Assembly: GCF_003573695.1 (NCBI RefSeq)
Contig: NC_039362.1
Coordinates: 193,064,827-193,128,826, forward strand
DNA: 64,000 bases
Direction of reading: 5' to 3'
Source of the DNA: Papaver somniferum
Taxonomy: Eukaryota > Streptophyta > Magnoliopsida > Ranunculales > Papaveraceae
Shown here: piece after piece, positions 59,876 to 64,000 of the stretch
Position numbering within the stretch: position 1 is the stretch's first letter
Layout of the letters: each line of letters begins with the position of its first letter
Translations under genes and position numbers: made by a program
The notes under the pieces: model-generated
The model's input: the letters and a program-made list of their open reading frames with translations, nothing else
What the model was told of the DNA's origin: nothing
Database searches by the model: none

Positions 59876-60325
59876 TTATATCGTGTATTGGTTCGTATCG
59901 GCCCCGTCCGATACACTTATACAAAAGATTATATCGGTTTTTACAGGTGATACATCATTAAGACCAAGAATTTTAAATATTTTCAATTTTTCAATCTAAA
60001 TTTTTTGATGTCATATGATGCATTAATTCTCAAGATTAAAAGCTTCAATGTACAAATTCAATCATATTCCAACATCATTACTGAATAAGATTGGGTTTTC
60101 AAGGGTATAAAGGAAGAATATAATTAGGAGGAAATGTTCCGTTTATAAATTTTAATATATAAATAATTTATTCTACCAAATTACTCTTTCCGATATTATC
60201 AATGTACAAGTGAACCTGATATATCCGTTTGTATCGACCGATATGAGTGTTTTTATCGATCCATCCTTGTATCGCCGATATTTTAGATATCGTACAGTTT
60301 TTTTCCCGATACACGATAGAAACCT
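59876..60325. repeat. fold-back region rich in TATCGG/CCGATA motifs
   Basis: A left TATCGTGTATTGG (59879) and a right CCCGATACACGATAG (60305) are inverted. Between them are many TATCGG, CCGATA and CGATAT motifs in both orientations. This fits a small non-autonomous DNA element with subterminal inverted motifs. No target duplication was found. Confidence 0.4.
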
Positions 60326-60699
60326 ATAATATCGGCCGACACAATCGATAGTGACTACCTTGACCGAGAGGTCATAAAAAATGCACCAAATTTATATATA
60401 GCATACTTAACGATGTAGTTAAGGCTATAACTTGTGAAATTACTATAACTTGGTTTTTTCAGGATTGAATAACATTTGGACTATATAACTTGTAAGAAAA
60501 TGGAATGAAACCTCCACAAATTTGAAAATATAAAATTGGAAGTATCATGTTTAAAATGGAAAAACTAAAGAGTCTAAAACCCAACATGTTTGAAATTGTT
60601 GTTTTATTTTCACCTTTGTCATAAGCTAAATCTTAGGTCATCTATTTCAAGATTCAAGTAGTAGAATCGCAGATAAATATGTTGATTCAAGTTGTAGAA

Positions 60700-60960
60700 T
60701 CAAGTAAGAGGTTGAATCAAGTTTTATGCGCCTAATGATCGAGCGAAAAGAAAATTTTACTTTTTTCGCCAAATGGTTTGGCGCAAATGGATGATGTCTG
60801 TTGATTGTTTGAGTGGTTGGCGCATTATTAGAAATTAATGAACATCATTTGTTGTGCCCAACTATTGGGCAAAAATAAGTATTGATTCAACTGAACCATA
60901 AGAGTTAATCTCCAATTCAGGATGATGTGTCGACCAAGTTAAAACTTTATTGGATATTGA
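60700..60960 (+). repeat. diverged direct repeat upstream of the AHL gene, copy 1
   Basis: Shares TTTTATGCGCCTA, TGGTTTGGCGCA, TTTGAGTGG, GACATCATTTGTTG and GATGTGTCGACCAAGTT with 61270-61525 in the same order. Identity is about 70 percent. Function unknown. Confidence 0.7.
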
Positions 60961-61269
60961 TGAAGAAAAAAAAAAGATAATTTGTTTGGACATTGAATTA
61001 GCTCTTCCACTAACATAGTTTTCGTCAATGAAAGTCGTTTGTTTTCTAGTACCTCATTGAATTCCAAGACTTTCTCGACCGTATTCATCCAAGAAAATAA
61101 CTCTTTTAATTCTAAACCACCACGAAATTATGGAGTCTCCCTTTAATTCCTTCCGTCCGACGATCAGAATTTTTTAGTTAATTGGTTTGCTCTTATTTCC
61201 CTTCCACTTTCATGTTCCCCACCAGCCTAAATTGTTGATTCAAAATATAGATCAAGCAAGTGCTTGTAA

Positions 61270-61525
61270 AGAAGGTTGAGTGAAGTTTGATGCGCCTAGT
61301 AGATTCGCGAGAACAAAATTCAATTTTTTACCAACTGGTTTGGCGCAGATGAATGATCTCCATCAATTTTTTGAGTGGCTCGCCCATCATTGGAGATCGA
61401 TAGACATCATTTGTTGCACGCAGACGAAATTTAGTTGGATTCAACTAAAATCAGAAGAATTAGTCTCAATTCAAGCTGATGTGTCCACCAAGTTGAAACT
61501 TGCTGTTGATGATCATAAAAATCAG
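61270..61525 (+). repeat. diverged direct repeat upstream of the AHL gene, copy 2
   Basis: Second copy of 60700-60960, about 560 bp downstream. An 88-codon frame (61280-61546) crosses it, but the other copy does not keep that frame, so coding is unlikely. Confidence 0.65.
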
Positions 61526-62045
61526 CATATGTATAGAATAATATAAACCAACTTAAACACGCGAAGTCGAATTCAAATTTGTGCACTCCAACAAATTTGT
61601 GCACTCCAACAACGAAGGTGCTTAGATACTCTTATTATTGGTTAATTCATCTTTAAAAATCACTTTACTTTGTATTGGAAATATGATCAAAGAATATAGG
61701 TTTTCAAAATCCCTGATTTTTTAGAATACACAAATTTATAATGCATCCCGTTATTATTGAATTCGTATAATGGTATTTAGCAAAGTTATTTGAAAGGCAT
61801 TCAAATGAATATTGTTATTTTTCATTGGGAATAATTTATTCATGAAAAGAATTTGTAACCTCGTTTGAATTTGTAACCTCCTTTGAATTTCATTTTAAGA
61901 TATTTAACCCTTTTTTTTTTGAAGAATAAAAATAATGGAAAATACATAAAGATATTTATAGGTTTTGTATTATATACATGTAATAATAGCTAAATATTGC
62001 TCAATTTCGAGAGTCAACTCGAGGCCATTTCAGCTAATTAAATGG

Positions 62046-62054
62046 CTATATAAA
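62046..62054 (+). promoter_or_regulatory. TATA box of the AHL gene
   Basis: CTATATAAAATAAG lies about 470 bases before the preferred start codon. Transcription would start near 62080, giving a long pyrimidine-rich 5' leader with CTTCTTCT-like runs at 62215-62260. Confidence 0.5.
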
Positions 62055-62521
62055 ATAAGCCATCTTAAATGGAGGGTAGCTGAGTTTATATTCCTAAATA
62101 ACTCAAAAATACACTGAAAAAACATTAACTTCTCTAAAGTCTTGGACACAAACCATTTAAAAATTCTATAAGATGGGTGTGTGAGTTTGGCTGCATGTGA
62201 TTGCTTATTTTATGTTCTTCTCTTTCTTCCCTTTCTATTCACTTCTTCTTATAATTATCAAAAAAAAATAAAAGAAAAGAAAGAAAAAGATCCAACCCCA
62301 ATATTTTCATCATCATCAGTTTCTTCACTTTGTTTTTCAATATTCAATCTAGTCTAGGGCTCAAGTTCCTGAGTCTTTTTCTTTTTATTTTCTCCTCCAT
62401 TTTCTTTATTCAAAAACATAAAAATAATCACACTCTAGCTTTCTTTAATTTACTCCCAAAACAATTCTTAATTTTATCTCCCGTCTTTCTTGTTATCTGT
62501 TTTCTTTTGGTTATTGTGGGG

Positions 62522-63400
62522 ATGTCAGGTTTGGATTTAGGTACTGCTTCTCGCTATGTTCATCAACTTCATCCTCCTGAATTACATCTCCATAGACAAC
62601 ATCAAGAACCAGATCAAGATAATCACAACAACAACGGCAGAAATCATCAATTTCTAGGTGGTGGCGGCGATGATGATAACGACAGCGGTGGTCACCAAGG
62701 ACTAGATGGAAACTCTGGAGGACATGGCGATATGGTTGCGCGTCGACCTAGAGGTAGACCACCAGGATCTAAGAACAAAGCTAAACCACCAGTGATTATA
62801 ACAAGAGAAAGTGCAAATACTCTTAGAGCACATATTTTGGAGGTAGGAAATGGTTGTGATGTTTTCGATTGTGTTGCAACGTATGCTCGTCGACGGCAGC
62901 GTGGTATCTGTATCTTAAGTGGTTCTGGTAGTGTAACTAATGTTAGTTTACGACAACCGGCCACTGCTGGTGCTATTGTGACGTTACACGGTAGGTTTGA
63001 GATATTATCACTATCAGGTTCTTTCTTACCACCACCAGCACCACCGGGAGCGACTAGTTTGAGTGTATTTTTAGCTGGTGGTCAAGGTCAAGTTGTCGGA
63101 GGAAGCGTAGTAGGTGCGCTGATTGCTGCAGGTCCAGTTATTGTAATTGCGTCGTCTTTTACTAATGTAGCTTATGAACGTTTACCATTAGATGAAGATG
63201 ATCAGCAACAACTCCAAATGCAACCATCTGTTTCTCAATCATCTGGAGGGGGTGGTCTTGGCGGCGGAGGTGCTGGTGGTAGCGTAAACAATCCATTTCC
63301 TGACCAATCTTCAGCTCTTCCATTGTTTAATCCACTCAATATGGCTGGTTGTCAGATACCTAATGATGGCTGGGCCGGGGCTGGTCGACCTCCTTATTGA
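62522..63400 (+). CDS. AT-hook motif nuclear-localised (AHL) protein, clade A, intronless
   Basis: A 292-aa protein that binds the minor groove of AT-rich DNA and forms trimers to repress or modulate transcription in the nucleus. The N-terminus [17 protein letters not shown] is the family signature and fixes the start at 62522. His/Asn/Gly-rich linkers (residues 20-72) lead to one AT-hook, [17 protein letters not shown] (74-90). The PPC domain spans about 99-218, with ILSGSGSV and [10 protein letters not shown] (157-166, containing the conserved GRFEIL). A Gly-rich tail and a [10 protein letters not shown] end follow. A single type I hook and no introns indicate clade A (AHL15-29 group). All key motifs are intact. 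An in-frame ATG 64 codons upstream is treated as leader. Confidence 0.94.
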   Translation: MSGLDLGTASRYVHQLHPPELHLHRQHQEPDQDNHNNNGRNHQFLGGGGDDDNDSGGHQGLDGNSGGHGDMVARRPRGRPPGSKNKAKPPVIITRESANTLRAHILEVGNGCDVFDCVATYARRRQRGICILSGSGSVTNVSLRQPATAGAIVTLHGRFEILSLSGSFLPPPAPPGATSLSVFLAGGQGQVVGGSVVGALIAAGPVIVIASSFTNVAYERLPLDEDDQQQLQMQPSVSQSSGGGGLGGGGAGGSVNNPFPDQSSALPLFNPLNMAGCQIPNDGWAGAGRPPY

Positions 63401-64000
63401 CTTGGATAGATCGATAATTAGATCAATGTAGAATTTCGAGTGCGTGTGGTGATGATGGCGTTATCATTGACTTGTTTCTGTAATCTTCGGGGTAGTGGTT
63501 CGGCAATGGCATTGGAGCAAAGGTTTACGGTGGAGTTTGAAAATTTGGATGATATTCAGAAATTAAGGTCAGATTAATTTAAGATCATCATCACCATCTT
63601 CTTGTACAATTAATTTCTTGTTTTTCTCTTATGTTGCTTATGGATATGCTTGTATTTTTTTTCTCCGTTTATAACCTATAATGGAGATTTGGTTTTTGAA
63701 TTTTGATGAAATTATTTTCCCATTCATGATCACGTTTTGCAATTAATTCTGAATTTTTATACACATATTATATGCTACTAATGATTAATATATTAGGTTA
63801 GGTACTAATAATCGGGAGTTGAAAAAAATAAATAAATAAGGTTGCCGTTAGTTTACTAGAGCTCAACCCATGCCTTGATGATAAACAAGTTTATGATTAA
63901 GGTACATACAATTCAGTAGAAATTTAAATAAACGTTAATGAGAATCGTCTTAATTTATATGGTACAAAATGAGATTTTTATTTTTTATTTTTCCAGTTTT
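63401..64000 (+). other. 3' UTR and flank of the AHL gene
   Basis: The likely 3' UTR runs to around 63680-63740, with T-rich tracts and TATAATGG. The remainder is AT-rich with no feature recognised. Confidence 0.5.

Noticed and set aside
62692..62964. 90-codon minus-strand frame within the AHL gene
   Set aside because: Shadow of the AT-hook and PPC coding sequence on the other strand.

Overview
This is plant nuclear DNA, probably from a dicot. It is AT-rich and mostly non-coding. It holds two intact protein genes with plant architecture, the end of a third, and many retroelements of plant type: Copia-type and Athila-like Ty3-type LTR elements, L1-type LINEs, a 5S-bearing TRIM and a Mutator-like element. 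The species cannot be fixed from sequence alone.

Layout. 1-208 is the 3' end of a gene I do not recognise. 870-4400 holds two long direct repeats, each with a TATA box, probably the LTRs of an element with almost no interior. 5841-8050 is a five-exon HIT-family gene (HINT1-like, 117 aa). 8650-17130 looks like a non-coding RNA locus built by repeated local duplication. It begins with a promoter that combines site II motifs and a telo-box. It contains three intact copies and one decayed copy of a box C/D snoRNA whose guide is complementary to 12 nt of 18S rRNA. It also contains H/ACA-like candidates, a second possible C/D family and two near-palindromic hairpins. 17110-21300 holds a LINE ORF1 relic, a tandem array of about 140-bp units with AATCGGT palindromes, and a MITE.

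21.6-45.7 kb is a nested set of elements. An old LINE was hit by an LTR element that is now a solo LTR. That LTR was hit by a Copia-type element with 2.45-kb LTRs (TSD ACTTG). The interior of this element contains another LTR-like sequence, which in turn holds a young gag-only Athila-like element (TSD ACGAC). A Cassandra-type TRIM carrying 5S rRNA-like sequence separately interrupts the LINE. 45.7-48.4 kb looks like a minus-strand solo LTR. 48.4-58.0 kb is a second, better preserved LINE split by a 4.8-kb Mutator-like element with a 9-bp TSD.

The right end (62.0-63.7 kb) carries an intronless AT-hook (AHL) DNA-binding protein gene.

The two intact protein genes are unrelated housekeeping and regulatory genes with no sign of shared function. 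The most unusual material is the snoRNA cluster and several structured repeat arrays inside the mobile elements.
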